IMG/VR virus record: IMGVR_UViG_3300027733_000006
Coordinates: 1 to 36,986 of that record
DNA: 36,986 nucleotides
Source: a virus
Reading direction: 5' to 3' (one strand)
The notes below the pieces were generated by a model that made no database searches, was not told the origin of the DNA, and saw only the letters and a program-made list of their open reading frames with translations. Within the stretch, counting starts at the first letter, position 1, and each line of letters starts with the position of its first letter. Made by a program: the position numbers and the translations under genes. Positions 1-8,443 of the stretch are shown piece after piece.

Positions 1-127
1 GAACTTCACAGACTGTGACGCTCGGGTTTACTTCCGAGTCTTTGGTGTTTTCAAACTTTGGGACAACGATTGTGTACGTCGCTGTGGGTAATGTTGCTAA
101 CGGCAACAGTGTTGTGGCTTCTCCTTC
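1..127. repeat. Left copy of 127-bp terminal direct repeat (circular contig overlap)
   Basis: These 127 bases are identical to 36860-36986. Joining the two copies restores a gene that is otherwise split at the window edge, so the molecule is circular in the assembly with a unit of 36,859 bp. A length of exactly 127 matches a common assembler k-mer size, so this is most likely an assembly overlap of a circularly permuted headful-packaged genome and not a biological terminal repeat. Confidence 0.95.
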
Positions 128-251
128 CTGCTACCCTGTAATGGTGAACTCGCAGGTCAGCATTGGTAAAGATCAGGATGATGACACGGTTGCGTTCATT
201 AGCCCGGATGGTGACGGCAGTCTTCACATCATTCAGGGGATCGGCATCTAA
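1..251 (+). CDS. Small beta-rich virion protein, 3' part (gene starts at 36805)
   Basis: Continuation of the gene that begins at 36805. Joined across the circle it encodes 101 residues beginning MGLAFEPNYTRG and ending IIQGIGI. The product has no signal peptide or membrane segment and is rich in short beta-type stretches. Its layout (a segment like NFGTTIVYVAVGN, then a Pro-Val turn, then VAFISPDGDGSLHIIQGIGI) resembles small proteins often found beside phage neck and tail genes, where a value, a bound and a final Gly-rich strand are typical. It lies between the gp4-like and fibre genes, so a role in the virion is likely. The stop TAA shares a base with the next ATG (TAATG at 249-253), so the next gene is probably translated by coupling. 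Function is inferred from position and general pattern only. Confidence 0.75.
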   Translation, partial: TSQTVTLGFTSESLVFSNFGTTIVYVAVGNVANGNSVVASPSCYPVMVNSQVSIGKDQDDDTVAFISPDGDGSLHIIQGIGI

Positions 252-436
252 TGATACGATACCTTTCTAGGCGCAGAAACAAGATCCCGGCCGGCACTGG
301 CACACCAACGCCGCCGCCGGTGTCGCATAACCTAAACGGCGGAGATGCCGCTACGGTTCTGTTTGCGCGTACGATCAACAACGGATTTGCTTCAACTACT
401 ACTTTCACAGACACCTTCAACGGAGGGGGCGCTTAA
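251..436 (+). CDS. Hypothetical 61-residue protein preceding the fibre gene
   Basis: Not recognised. The 61-residue product starts with a basic segment (MIRYLSRRRNK), then a Gly-Thr-Pro linker (GTGTPTPPPVSH), and ends in a Thr/Phe-rich segment with a glycine tail (TFTDTFNGGGA). It is too small to be a fibre by itself. It overlaps the previous stop codon by one base and is followed after 3 bases by the collagen-like fibre gene, so all three are likely in one transcript and translationally linked. Small proteins of this kind with glycine-rich ends are often seen next to tail fibre genes in environmental podoviruses. A structural or fibre-assembly role is only an inference. The tight spacing on both sides is the main evidence that the frame is real. 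Confidence 0.6.
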   Translation: MIRYLSRRRNKIPAGTGTPTPPPVSHNLNGGDAATVLFARTINNGFASTTTFTDTFNGGGA

Positions 437-439
437 TTT

Positions 440-3400
440 ATGGCCGATAGAATCCAACTTCGCAGAGATACAGCCGCAAACTGGACAGCATCGAACCCGG
501 TATTATTTTTGGGAGAAGTTGGTCTTGAGACGGACACGCTTAAAAGTAAGTTCGGCAACGGCAGCACGGCTTGGAACGGCTTAAGCTATACAGCATCCGG
601 CGCAACTGGAGCTGTAGGTGCAACCGGAGCCACAGGTTTGACCGGCGCTACAGGCGTTACAGGTTCTACTGGATTAACCGGCGCTACCGGCGCTGTTGGG
701 GCTACTGGCGCACAGGGGGCTACTGGCGTTGCTGGCGCAACAGGCGCAACAGGAAATAATGGTGCGACTGGTCCTGTTGGTGCAACGGGAGCCACTGGTA
801 CAAGTGGTGCTACGGGATTAACGGGAGCAACTGGATCCACAGGTTTGACCGGTGCTACTGGAGTAGGAGCAACTGGGGCAACTGGGATTGGTGCTACTGG
901 TCCTACAGGAGCCACTGGTTTCGTTGGAGCAACGGGTGCTACTGGGATAACCGGAACCACAGGAGCAACGGGGCCAAGTGGATTAACTGGAGCGACTGGT
1001 GTCACTGGTGCCACTGGCACAGCAGGGTCTACTGGCTCTACTGGCGTAGCGGGAGCAACAGGTGCTACTGGCGCTATTGGAGCTTCTGGCGCTAGCGGGG
1101 CCACCGGCACTCAAGGAAATACAGGTTCTACTGGTGCCATCGGAGCAACTGGTCCAACCGGATCAACTGGCATACAAGGATCAACTGGTGCCACTGGCAT
1201 TCCGGGCTCTACTGGCATTGAAGGTGCCACTGGCATTCAAGGTGCGACTGGAGCGACTGGAGTCATTGGGGCAACTGGAGTTATTGGTTCAACCGGCGTA
1301 GCGGGTTCTACTGGCGCTACTGGGATTGAGGGTTCTACTGGAGCCTCGGGCGCAACGGGCGCAACAGGTGTAGCTGGCGCAACGGGAGTTGCTGGTGCGA
1401 CTGGACTCACAGGTGCAACTGGTACTACTGGCACCACTGGGGCCACGGGCATCACCGGATCTACAGGAATTGGATCCAGTGGAGCCACTGGCGCTACTGG
1501 TCTTAATGGCGCTAGCGGCGCTACGGGAGCCACTGGCCCGTCTGGAGCTACTGGTTCTGGAGCTACTGGAGCTACTGGAGTTGCTGGTGCGACAGGTGCA
1601 CCTGGACAGTCTGCATCGTTTTTTAATTATCAGGCTGACACAACTTCGACCACAATGCCAAATGGCGTTGGAACCATTCCAAATGGTCATGTGTTGTGGA
1701 ATAACGCAACGCAAGTAAGTGCAACGCAGATGGCGTTTTCTCACATTGATGGGAATGGGAACGACATTGATGTATTTTTCCCTCTCTACAAAAATGGAGA
1801 CACTTTTGTTCTTCAGGATCAAAATAATTCCAATAACTATCAGAGCTGGGAAATTAATGGCACGCCAACCATCGGCAATAATGCTTGGATTGTCATTCCA
1901 GTTCAATTGACGGCCTCCGGCGGAACAGGCACAACAAACTTTGCAAATAACCATCAAGTCATTTGGGCCATTGTAACCTCTGGTATTCAGGGCGCTACTG
2001 GTCCTACGGGAGCCACTGGTCCTGTTGGCGCAACTGGAGTTCAGGGTTCCACTGGCGCAACTGGTACTCAGGGAGGCACCGGAGCTTCTGGTGCAACCGG
2101 CTTGCAAGGTTCTACTGGTGTTACAGGAGCCACTGGAGTTGCTGGGGCTACTGGTGTGATTGGCTCCACTGGGGCTACGGGAGTTGCTGGTGGTCAAGGT
2201 TCGACTGGAGCGACAGGTGCGACTGGTGTTATTGGCGCGACTGGAGTTGTCGGTTCTACGGGAGCTACTGGAGTTTTGGGTTCAACCGGCGCAACCGGCG
2301 CAACCGGAGTAGTTGGATCAACTGGTGCAACTGGAGTCGTTGGAAGCACTGGAGTCGTAGGAAGCACTGGGATTAATGGGGCCACAGGGGCCACTGGAGT
2401 TGTTGGATCGACTGGAGCCACTGGCGCAACAGGAATTGGAACCACAGGGGCCACCGGCAGTACTGGAGCAACTGGTGTTGGCACTGCTGGAGCCACAGGA
2501 GCCACAGGGCCAGCTATTGCAACGCCTGTTTCGATTGCAGATGGAGGCACTGGCCAGACAACAAACATTGGAGCCAGAAATGCACTAGGAAGCATTCAAA
2601 ATGCGACTATTCGTCACGGGAGTGCATTAGGGCTCCAAAATATTGGAACAATTTCTGGGGCAACTTGGACAACTAGCTCCACGACGCTTACATTCACTAG
2701 TTCTTCGGTCACGCTTGTGCCCGGAATGAGTATTCTTGCAGTTGGACTTACATCAGCCGTCATTAGAACGGTTGATAGTCCAACACAAGTTACAATGTCG
2801 ATAGCGGCAACTTCTGGAGGAAGTGGAACAATTTCAGCAGTTTACAATTCAACAGTGTCAACGCTTGTTTCTTCATCTATTATTGTAATGGATGGACGCA
2901 CAATGGTTGTTGGTGACATTGTGTTGCTTGCCGCTCAAACTGCAAATGCTCAAAATGGGCCATGGGTGCTTAACTCACTTGTAGGCGGCGTGATGAGTTT
3001 TGTGCGTCCATCTTATTGGACAGGTGTGCTTTTGGGGAATTTCCTGTTTTATGTTCAGCAAGGCACGGCAAATTATGGAGTAACTGCCTCTGTAAGTGGC
3101 GCAATTTCAACTGGTTCTAGCGTTGGTGTTGATGCGTTCTCTGTATACACTGCAGTAACTCGGGCCAGTAATGCAGTTGTCGCTGGAAATATTTTCACAG
3201 GCAAAAACACGTTTCAGGCTGGAGCGGCTGGCTCTGGCGCAGTTCCATTTTCGTTTCAAGCTCCCAATCCAACAATAATGACGACCCCACAGGCGCACAG
3301 CGTCGAGTGGGACAGTGCTTCGATGTACCTCACATCACTGGTGAGCTTGTCTGGAACTTGGACCACAGGAAGTGCAATAGTTACAGTTACAACCGGCAAC

Positions 3401-3589
3401 ACATCTGGACTTGTAATCGGCGCGGCTGTTGCTAGTGGAATTACTGGCACTACACTAACGGTAGCCAGCATTCAGTCATTAACTTCATTCACACTGTCTG
3501 GAACACCCACAAACAATGGAACCGCTCTTGCATTTACACTTGCAAGTCGTGATTCTGTAGTCACCACAAACTCTTTCGGAACCTACTAA
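440..3589 (+). CDS. Collagen-like tail fibre with Mtd-type N-terminal domain
   Basis: A 1049-residue fibre, probably trimeric, expected on the virion tail for host binding. Residues 1-50 ([20 protein letters not shown] and the following [19 protein letters not shown]) match the N-terminal domain pattern of major tropism determinant and related fibre proteins. Residues 54-389 are an almost unbroken collagen-like Gly-X-Y array dominated by GAT and GST triplets. Residues 390-514 form a non-repetitive, probably globular domain. Residues 515-691 are a second collagen-like block. The C-terminal part begins with a fibre motif ([10 protein letters not shown], 697 onward) and continues as a beta-rich domain to residue 1049, ending NSFGTY. 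The start at 440 is preceded by GGAGGGGG about a dozen bases upstream. No reverse transcriptase or template repeat is present, so this is not a diversity-generating system despite the Mtd-like start. Receptor specificity cannot be read from the sequence. Confidence 0.93.
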   Translation: MADRIQLRRDTAANWTASNPVLFLGEVGLETDTLKSKFGNGSTAWNGLSYTASGATGAVGATGATGLTGATGVTGSTGLTGATGAVGATGAQGATGVAGATGATGNNGATGPVGATGATGTSGATGLTGATGSTGLTGATGVGATGATGIGATGPTGATGFVGATGATGITGTTGATGPSGLTGATGVTGATGTAGSTGSTGVAGATGATGAIGASGASGATGTQGNTGSTGAIGATGPTGSTGIQGSTGATGIPGSTGIEGATGIQGATGATGVIGATGVIGSTGVAGSTGATGIEGSTGASGATGATGVAGATGVAGATGLTGATGTTGTTGATGITGSTGIGSSGATGATGLNGASGATGATGPSGATGSGATGATGVAGATGAPGQSASFFNYQADTTSTTMPNGVGTIPNGHVLWNNATQVSATQMAFSHIDGNGNDIDVFFPLYKNGDTFVLQDQNNSNNYQSWEINGTPTIGNNAWIVIPVQLTASGGTGTTNFANNHQVIWAIVTSGIQGATGPTGATGPVGATGVQGSTGATGTQGGTGASGATGLQGSTGVTGATGVAGATGVIGSTGATGVAGGQGSTGATGATGVIGATGVVGSTGATGVLGSTGATGATGVVGSTGATGVVGSTGVVGSTGINGATGATGVVGSTGATGATGIGTTGATGSTGATGVGTAGATGATGPAIATPVSIADGGTGQTTNIGARNALGSIQNATIRHGSALGLQNIGTISGATWTTSSTTLTFTSSSVTLVPGMSILAVGLTSAVIRTVDSPTQVTMSIAATSGGSGTISAVYNSTVSTLVSSSIIVMDGRTMVVGDIVLLAAQTANAQNGPWVLNSLVGGVMSFVRPSYWTGVLLGNFLFYVQQGTANYGVTASVSGAISTGSSVGVDAFSVYTAVTRASNAVVAGNIFTGKNTFQAGAAGSGAVPFSFQAPNPTIMTTPQAHSVEWDSASMYLTSLVSLSGTWTTGSAIVTVTTGNTSGLVIGAAVASGITGTTLTVASIQSLTSFTLSGTPTNNGTALAFTLASRDSVVTTNSFGTY
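599..1606 (+). repeat. Collagen-like Gly-X-Y repeat block 1
   Basis: Codes residues 54-389 of the fibre. The 9-base unit encoding Gly-Ala-Thr or Gly-Ser-Thr recurs with synonymous changes (ggt/gga/ggc, gct/gca/gcc, act/aca/acg), so protein periodicity is stricter than DNA periodicity. The opposite strand shows long open Pro-Val-Ala-Pro frames, which are a by-product of the repeat and not genes. Confidence 0.95.
1982..2512 (+). repeat. Collagen-like Gly-X-Y repeat block 2
   Basis: Codes residues 515-691 of the fibre. Composition is like block 1 with more GVV/GVI triplets. It is separated from block 1 by a non-repetitive domain of about 125 residues. The repeats are near-identical DNA units and are likely to change length by slippage or recombination. 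Confidence 0.93.
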
Positions 3590-3590
3590 T

Positions 3591-4784
3591 ATGTCTGTAC
3601 CATTCATTCCAACACGGAACTCCACGGCAGGTTCTACTGCCGCTCCTACTACGTCACAGCTCACTACACTGGGGCAGTGTGCGATCAATACGTACACCGG
3701 GTCGTTTTACATGCGGAAAGAAGACGCTACGATCAGCGACATCGTGGGTGACCGTCTGAGCGGGTTCCGCAACCGGCTGATCAATGGCAACATGGCGATC
3801 GACCAGCGGAACGCTGGGGTAAGTGTGACGCCCGCAGATGGAGCATATACAGTAGATAGGTGGGCTGCTGGTTTAACTCAGGCTTCAAAATTTTCAATTC
3901 AACAGAATGCAGGTGCCATTTCTGGGCCAATTGGGCTTCCTAATTATTTAGGAGCAACATCATTAAGTGCTTACACAGTGCTTGCTGGTGATACTTTTAG
4001 AATTACTCAAGCGATTGAGGGTGTTAATTTTGCGGACTTTGGATGGGGATCTGCTAGTGCATCTCCAGTTACATTATCATTTTGGGTTCGCTCCTCGAGT
4101 TTGACTGGAACTTTTGGTGGATCTCTAAGAAACTCTGCGTCAAATCGTAGTTATCCATTTACATATACAATTACCGCCGCAAGTACTTGGGAGCAAAAGA
4201 CTGTTGTAATTGCGGGAGACACAAGTGGTACTTGGGTTGGAGCAACAAATGGAATTGGCGTGAGTTTAGCCTTCAGCCTTGGTTCTGGCGCTACATTTAG
4301 CGGAACCGCTGGGGCATGGGCCGCTGCAAACTATATTTCTGCAACTGGAGCAGTCTCACTTGTTGGCACCAACGCCGCTACGCTCTATATTACCGGCGTC
4401 CAGCTTGAGAAGGGTCTAGTGCCTACTCCGTTTGAGGTGCGTTCCTACAGCACGGAGTTGGCGCTGTGCCAGAGGTATTGTTTAGCATTTCCAGTAAATT
4501 CGTTCTATTTTGGAGGAACGCTTAGAACTCCATCTACAACACAAGCATGCTATGGAGTTGTTCCAATTCCTGTCTCAATGAGAGCTGCTCCCACTGCTCC
4601 TGTTGGATCTCATACTTTTTATTGCGGAGATAATAGTGCGTCTGCAAATATTTCAATAAGCGGGATTACTCCAAATTCAATTTATGTTTCAGCAACAATA
4701 AGTAGCGCAATTGGAACCATTGGAGCTGCTTTTGTAGCGTTAGTTACAACTGGAAACACTGGAATATACTCTGCTGAACTTTAA
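3591..4784 (+). CDS. Second tail fibre / receptor-binding-like protein
   Basis: A 397-residue protein. The segment [18 protein letters not shown] (around residues 58-75), followed by a segment like AYTVDRW, is a hallmark of a widespread group of phage tail fibre proteins whose following part folds as a carbohydrate-binding-like beta sandwich (here about 80-285, ending ITGVQLEKG and TPFEVRSY). The N-terminus ([20 protein letters not shown], then [15 protein letters not shown]) is an attachment region. The C-terminal 120 residues are beta-rich and may be a receptor-binding tip. The gene starts one base after the collagen-like fibre stop and is followed by a small fibre-associated protein, as is common for fibre genes. 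It probably sits on the tail with, or at the end of, the collagen fibre; the partner is not shown by sequence. Confidence 0.85.
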   Translation: MSVPFIPTRNSTAGSTAAPTTSQLTTLGQCAINTYTGSFYMRKEDATISDIVGDRLSGFRNRLINGNMAIDQRNAGVSVTPADGAYTVDRWAAGLTQASKFSIQQNAGAISGPIGLPNYLGATSLSAYTVLAGDTFRITQAIEGVNFADFGWGSASASPVTLSFWVRSSSLTGTFGGSLRNSASNRSYPFTYTITAASTWEQKTVVIAGDTSGTWVGATNGIGVSLAFSLGSGATFSGTAGAWAAANYISATGAVSLVGTNAATLYITGVQLEKGLVPTPFEVRSYSTELALCQRYCLAFPVNSFYFGGTLRTPSTTQACYGVVPIPVSMRAAPTAPVGSHTFYCGDNSASANISISGITPNSIYVSATISSAIGTIGAAFVALVTTGNTGIYSAEL

Positions 4785-4789
4785 TTTTT

Positions 4790-4960
4790 ATGTATAAATT
4801 ACTTAAGACAACAGCTATTGTTTATCAATTTGATAGCATTATCAGAATATCTGATGGTGCGCATATTCCTTGCGACCCAGCCAACACAGACTACCAAGCC
4901 TACCTAGCGTGGGTAGCAGAAGGGAACACTCCGCTGCCTGCTGACGAACCGGTTGCGTAG
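4790..4960 (+). CDS. Small tail-fibre-associated protein with DGA-IP-DPAN motif
   Basis: A 56-residue protein ([13 protein letters not shown] to DEPVA). Its core is the very common phage motif in which [19 protein letters not shown] is followed by [15 protein letters not shown]. This motif occurs alone or at the end of fibre-assembly-type proteins directly downstream of tail fibre genes in many phages. The role is not firmly known; a fibre assembly or accessory role is the usual assumption and fits the position 5 bases after the fibre gene. The frame was chosen because it contains the whole motif from an ATG. It lacks a clear Shine-Dalgarno sequence and is probably translated with the fibre. 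Confidence 0.85.
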   Translation: MYKLLKTTAIVYQFDSIIRISDGAHIPCDPANTDYQAYLAWVAEGNTPLPADEPVA

Positions 4961-5002
4961 TTTTCGCTTGCAGGTATAACCTGCCCGAATAGCTTGTCGG
5001 CA

Positions 5003-6145
5003 ATGACACAAATCCATTGCCTCGCCGTGCCACATACCATCAGCAATGATGACTATGTGGCTTGTGCTTTTACTCAGAAGGTTCGCAAGTTTTTGACGAT
5101 GTTCAAGGACTCGACCAAGTACCGCACGGTCCACTACGGCCACCCAGAGTCAGTCACAGACGCGCATGAACACGTCGATGTCATCGACAACGAAACGCTT
5201 GTTGCCGCGTACGGGGAGTACGACTGGAGAAAGAACCTGTTTAAGCATGGGATCACGGATCTGGCTCATACCGTGTTTAACGAGAGAGCTGCCAAGGAAA
5301 TCAAGGCTAGGAAGAAGAAGGGCGATCTTGTGCTTTGCTTTTGGGGAGGCACTCAAGCAGCGGCAGAATCAGCCAACGAATCAGATCTTATTGTTGTTGA
5401 GCCTGGGATAGGCTCAGGCGGGGCTTTCGCTCAGTTCCGGTGCTACGAGTCGTATCCGCTGAAGGCGGCTTTTGTAGGCACGCAGGGCGTCTCTTACTGC
5501 GACCCAAAGTGGTATTGGCGAGTGGTTCCGAATTACTTCAATCTCAACGATTTTAATCCAGCTCAAGACCGAGAAGAGTTTGCTCTCTACATTGGTAGGA
5601 TCGGCAGAAACAAGGGACTAGATATTGCGATTGATGCCTGCTCTAGAATGGGAGTTAAGCTCAAAGTATGCGGTCAAGGCAGCTCCACTGATGTTGGCTA
5701 TGATGAATGGCCGAGTCATGTGGAGTACTTGGGCTATGCTGACATTGCCACTCGCAAGCAACTAATGGGCACGGCCAAGTTTGGCTTTCTGCTCTCAACA
5801 TATTGGGAGCCGTTTGGTGGAACGGCAGTTGAGATGATGCTGTCCGGGTGCGTGCCGATCTGTTCTGATGCCGGCGCCATGATTGAATACATCGTGGATG
5901 GCGTGAACGGCTTTCGCTGCAACACAATGGGGGACATTCTCAGGGCCATTCGACTTGTCTCAACTATCCGACGCGACCGAATGGTTCGGTTCGCCCAAGA
6001 TAACTTCTTGCTCGATGCCGTGCGGCCCAAGTTTGAGCGTGCCTTTGATGACTTCTCTGATGTCTTTAACGCCGGCGGCTGGTATGAAGACCACAATAGA
6101 GAATTGTCAGGCGTTGGACTAGACTACAAAGCATTGTACCTATGA
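5003..6145 (+). CDS. GT1/GT4-type glycosyltransferase (GT-B fold)
   Basis: Transfers a sugar from an activated donor to an unknown acceptor in the cytoplasm. The 380-residue product has the C-terminal donor-binding domain of the Glycos_transf_1 family: FALYIGRIGRNKGLDIAID near residues 190-210, the Glu-x7-Glu motif in WEPFGGTAVEMMLSGCVP near residue 270, and a following DGVNGFRC segment. The first half would be the acceptor domain. The ATG at 5003 is preferred to an in-frame TTG at 4994; neither has a clear ribosome-binding site. Its stop overlaps the methyltransferase ATG (ATGA, 6142-6145). It lies between the fibres and the gp10-like gene. Likely targets are the phage fibre or capsid proteins or the host surface polysaccharide; sequence alone does not separate these. 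Confidence 0.9.
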   Translation: MTQIHCLAVPHTISNDDYVACAFTQKVRKFLTMFKDSTKYRTVHYGHPESVTDAHEHVDVIDNETLVAAYGEYDWRKNLFKHGITDLAHTVFNERAAKEIKARKKKGDLVLCFWGGTQAAAESANESDLIVVEPGIGSGGAFAQFRCYESYPLKAAFVGTQGVSYCDPKWYWRVVPNYFNLNDFNPAQDREEFALYIGRIGRNKGLDIAIDACSRMGVKLKVCGQGSSTDVGYDEWPSHVEYLGYADIATRKQLMGTAKFGFLLSTYWEPFGGTAVEMMLSGCVPICSDAGAMIEYIVDGVNGFRCNTMGDILRAIRLVSTIRRDRMVRFAQDNFLLDAVRPKFERAFDDFSDVFNAGGWYEDHNRELSGVGLDYKALYL

Positions 6146-6672
6146 GAATTATTGATGTTGGCTGCGGCCCCGGAATCTATGTGAAAGCCTTACGGGAGGC
6201 TGGAGTAGATGCAGATGGAGTCGATCTGGACCCAGCGTGTCCATACGACATCATGGATGTGTTTTCGGACGAGTTTGAAGCCAAGTACAAAGGCTATGAT
6301 CTAGCCATTTGCCTTGAGGTTGCGGAGCACTTGCCAGAGTCAAAGGCTGGCGACCTTGTCAAAAGGCTTACCACGCTCGCTCCTACGGTCTTGTTTTCTG
6401 CCGCTGTGCCCAATCAAGGCGGACACGGCCACATAAACTGCCAGCCAAAGGAGTACTGGATCGGCAAATTTGCGGAACTTAATTATGTTGTGGATTCGAT
6501 GTCTACTCTCAAGCTTCTGGATTTCATTACGTCTGGATACCACATGGGGTGGTTTAGAAATAATGCCGTAGTTTTCAAGCAATACGGAGCAACCTGTTAT
6601 GCTAGCATAATCGAAGAGGAAACTCCACAGGCGGTAAGACTTGCTGAGTACCTGTCCCAAAATAAGCTTTAA
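6142..6672 (+). CDS. Class I SAM-dependent methyltransferase
   Basis: A 176-residue Rossmann-type methyltransferase. Motif I, IIDVGCGPG, is at the very N-terminus (residues 3-11). The acidic residue ending strand 2 is in ADGVDLDPA, and the strand 4 region reads DLAICLEVAEHLPES near residues 54-68. The pattern is that of small-molecule or O-/N-methyltransferases encoded beside sugar genes (Methyltransf_11/23-like), not a DNA methylase: no DPPY or target recognition domain is seen. The length is short but complete for the core fold. It is coupled to the glycosyltransferase by an ATGA overlap, suggesting both enzymes modify the same glycan. The substrate is unknown. Confidence 0.88.
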   Translation: MRIIDVGCGPGIYVKALREAGVDADGVDLDPACPYDIMDVFSDEFEAKYKGYDLAICLEVAEHLPESKAGDLVKRLTTLAPTVLFSAAVPNQGGHGHINCQPKEYWIGKFAELNYVVDSMSTLKLLDFITSGYHMGWFRNNAVVFKQYGATCYASIIEEETPQAVRLAEYLSQNKL

Positions 6673-6716
6673 GCAGCTTGATTGATAGCTACCGTTCGTG
6701 TATTTACACTCTAGAA

Positions 6717-8129
6717 ATGCAGGTATCAGTTCCAATCCTGAACGGGATCTACACGGATAATGCCTCGGACTTCCGCGTGGAGTATCCGAGGAACCTGATT
6801 CCTGTGCTTCAGGGTAGCGGGATTTCCAAGGGATACTTCAGGCCCGCCGACGGTATCGTTGCCGCTGGTAGCGGACCTGGGGTAGACCGTGGAGGGATCG
6901 AATGGAACGGTGTCCACTACCGCGTGATGGGCACACAGCTTGTGTCCATCTCGGCCTCGAACGTAGTGACGGTGCTGGGCACTCTTGGCGGCTCTGGACA
7001 GGTAACAATGGATTATTCGTTCGATTATCTCGCAATCGCTTCGAGCAATCAGCTTTGGCTCTACAAGCCGGGCGAAGGTTTGAATCAGAACGTGGACCCG
7101 GATCTTGGTATCGTCATCGATATGGCTTGGGTCGATGGCTACTTTATGACGACCGACGGTCAGTATCTGATCGTCACCGAACTGGGTGATCCATTCTCGG
7201 TGAACCCGCTCAAGTACGGGTCTTCGGAAGCAGACCCAGATCCGATTGTGGCCCTCCTGAAGGTTCGGAACGAGATCTACGCACTCAACCGGCACACCAT
7301 TGAAGCGTTTCAAAACGTAGGTGGCGCTCTGTTCCCATTCCAGCGCATTGAAGGCGCTCAGGTGCAACGCGGGGCTATCGGCACCAATGCCTGCTGCCTC
7401 TTCATGGAGTCCATTGCATTTGTTGGCGGTGGTCGTAATGAAGCGCCGGCAGTGTGGTTTGTCACCGGCGGGAACTCCGAGAAGATCTCCACCCGCGAAG
7501 TTGATCAGATTCTTGAGACGTACAGCGAATCAGTGCTGTCGCAGATTCTTTTAGAATCAAAGGTCGATAAGGGCTACCGCCATCTGTACATTCATCTTCC
7601 GGATCGCACACTTGTCTTTGATGGAGCTGCCACTGCTCTCTCAAAGGAACCAGTGTGGTTTGTGCTTTCAAGCGGTACGGCTGAAGCTTTCACTCAGTAT
7701 AGAGCCAAGAACATGGTCTGGGTGGGTGACAAGTGGTATGTCGGTGACCCCCAAAGTTCAAACTTTGGATATTTTACTGACCAAATTTCCAGTCATTGGA
7801 ACCAGATAGTACGCTGGGGATTTGGGACAACCATTTTGTACGCTCAGAACAAAGGCGGCATCTTCTACGATCTGGAGTTGGTGCCAATCTCTGGGAACGC
7901 GACATTTGGAGCAGACCCAAGCATCTGGCTCTCGTACACCGAGGACGGCCAGACTTGGAGCCAAGAGCGCGTTGCTAGTGCTGGTAAAACTGGCAACAGA
8001 GCAAAACGCATTGTCTGGTTCCAACAGGGGCGCATGAGGCAGTGGAGAGGCTACCGGTTCCGTGGCACAAGTGATGCGCACATCTCTTTTGCGCGGCTAG
8101 ACGCGAATATTGAGCCACTGAGCGTGTGA
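6717..8129 (+). CDS. P22 gp10-like packaged-DNA stabilisation / tail hub protein
   Basis: The tail hub protein that binds below the gp4 ring and closes the portal after DNA packaging. The 470-residue length matches P22 gp10 (about 472). Shared features can be seen along its length: an N-terminal segment with NLIPVLQGSG, a propeller-like middle with DMAWVDGYFMTTDG and IYALNRHTIEAFQNVGG, then RGAIGTNACC, YRHLYIHLPDRTLVFDG, SYTEDGQTWSQER and a C-terminal RQWRGYRFRGTSD close to the P22 pattern. The ATG at 6717 is chosen because the protein then begins MQVSVPILNGIY as in relatives; an in-frame TTG at 6678 would add 13 unrelated residues. No Shine-Dalgarno sequence is visible. It is the first gene after the inserted fibre cassette and restores P22 order. 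Confidence 0.93.
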   Translation: MQVSVPILNGIYTDNASDFRVEYPRNLIPVLQGSGISKGYFRPADGIVAAGSGPGVDRGGIEWNGVHYRVMGTQLVSISASNVVTVLGTLGGSGQVTMDYSFDYLAIASSNQLWLYKPGEGLNQNVDPDLGIVIDMAWVDGYFMTTDGQYLIVTELGDPFSVNPLKYGSSEADPDPIVALLKVRNEIYALNRHTIEAFQNVGGALFPFQRIEGAQVQRGAIGTNACCLFMESIAFVGGGRNEAPAVWFVTGGNSEKISTREVDQILETYSESVLSQILLESKVDKGYRHLYIHLPDRTLVFDGAATALSKEPVWFVLSSGTAEAFTQYRAKNMVWVGDKWYVGDPQSSNFGYFTDQISSHWNQIVRWGFGTTILYAQNKGGIFYDLELVPISGNATFGADPSIWLSYTEDGQTWSQERVASAGKTGNRAKRIVWFQQGRMRQWRGYRFRGTSDAHISFARLDANIEPLSV

Positions 8130-8130
8130 T

Positions 8131-8427
8131 ATGGCTGACGGCCCATACAAGATCACACGCGCCGAGCTGGCCCAGTTTCTGCCTTCTCCTCGGGCGATCC
8201 GGGCTTTTGAGCAGCTCTTTGATATTGTCCCTGGTGACATCAACATCATTAATGCTGAGATTGTGGCGCTTGGAATAGCCGTCACTGCTGTTGATGTAAA
8301 AGCCACAACGGCAATTGGAAAGGCCGACGCTGCACAGTCTAGCGCAAATGCCGCGCAGTCCACGGCGACTGAAGCTTTAACCAAGGTCAATCAGCTTTTG
8401 GAAAACATAGACTTCGGAACCTACTGA
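8131..8427 (+). CDS. Small coiled-coil virion protein ending in FGTY (gp26/gp14 position)
   Basis: A 98-residue protein. Residues 7-30 (ITRAELAQFLPSPRAIRAFE and onward) carry an LPSPRAIRAFE motif that recurs in small phage proteins near head-tail genes. Residues 50-90 are Ala/Lys/Glu-rich heptad-like helix (KADAAQSSANAAQSTATEAL), suggesting a trimeric coiled coil. It sits between the gp10-like gene and the ejection genes, where P22 has gp26 (needle) and gp14, so it could be a shortened needle or a linker, but there is no recognisable gp26 sequence. The C-terminus ENIDFGTY shares the last four residues with two other proteins of this genome. It starts one base after the gp10 stop codon. Confidence 0.8.
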   Translation: MADGPYKITRAELAQFLPSPRAIRAFEQLFDIVPGDINIINAEIVALGIAVTAVDVKATTAIGKADAAQSSANAAQSTATEALTKVNQLLENIDFGTY

Positions 8428-8443
8428 GGGTAGGATTGATGCA

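Noticed and set aside
440-600. Diversity-generating retroelement suggested by the Mtd-like fibre start
   Set aside because: No reverse transcriptase gene and no template/variable repeat pair are seen anywhere in the window.
586-1533. Long Pro-Val-Ala-Pro frames on the minus strand
   Set aside because: They are the reverse reading of the collagen-like Gly-Ala-Thr codons and have no independent support.
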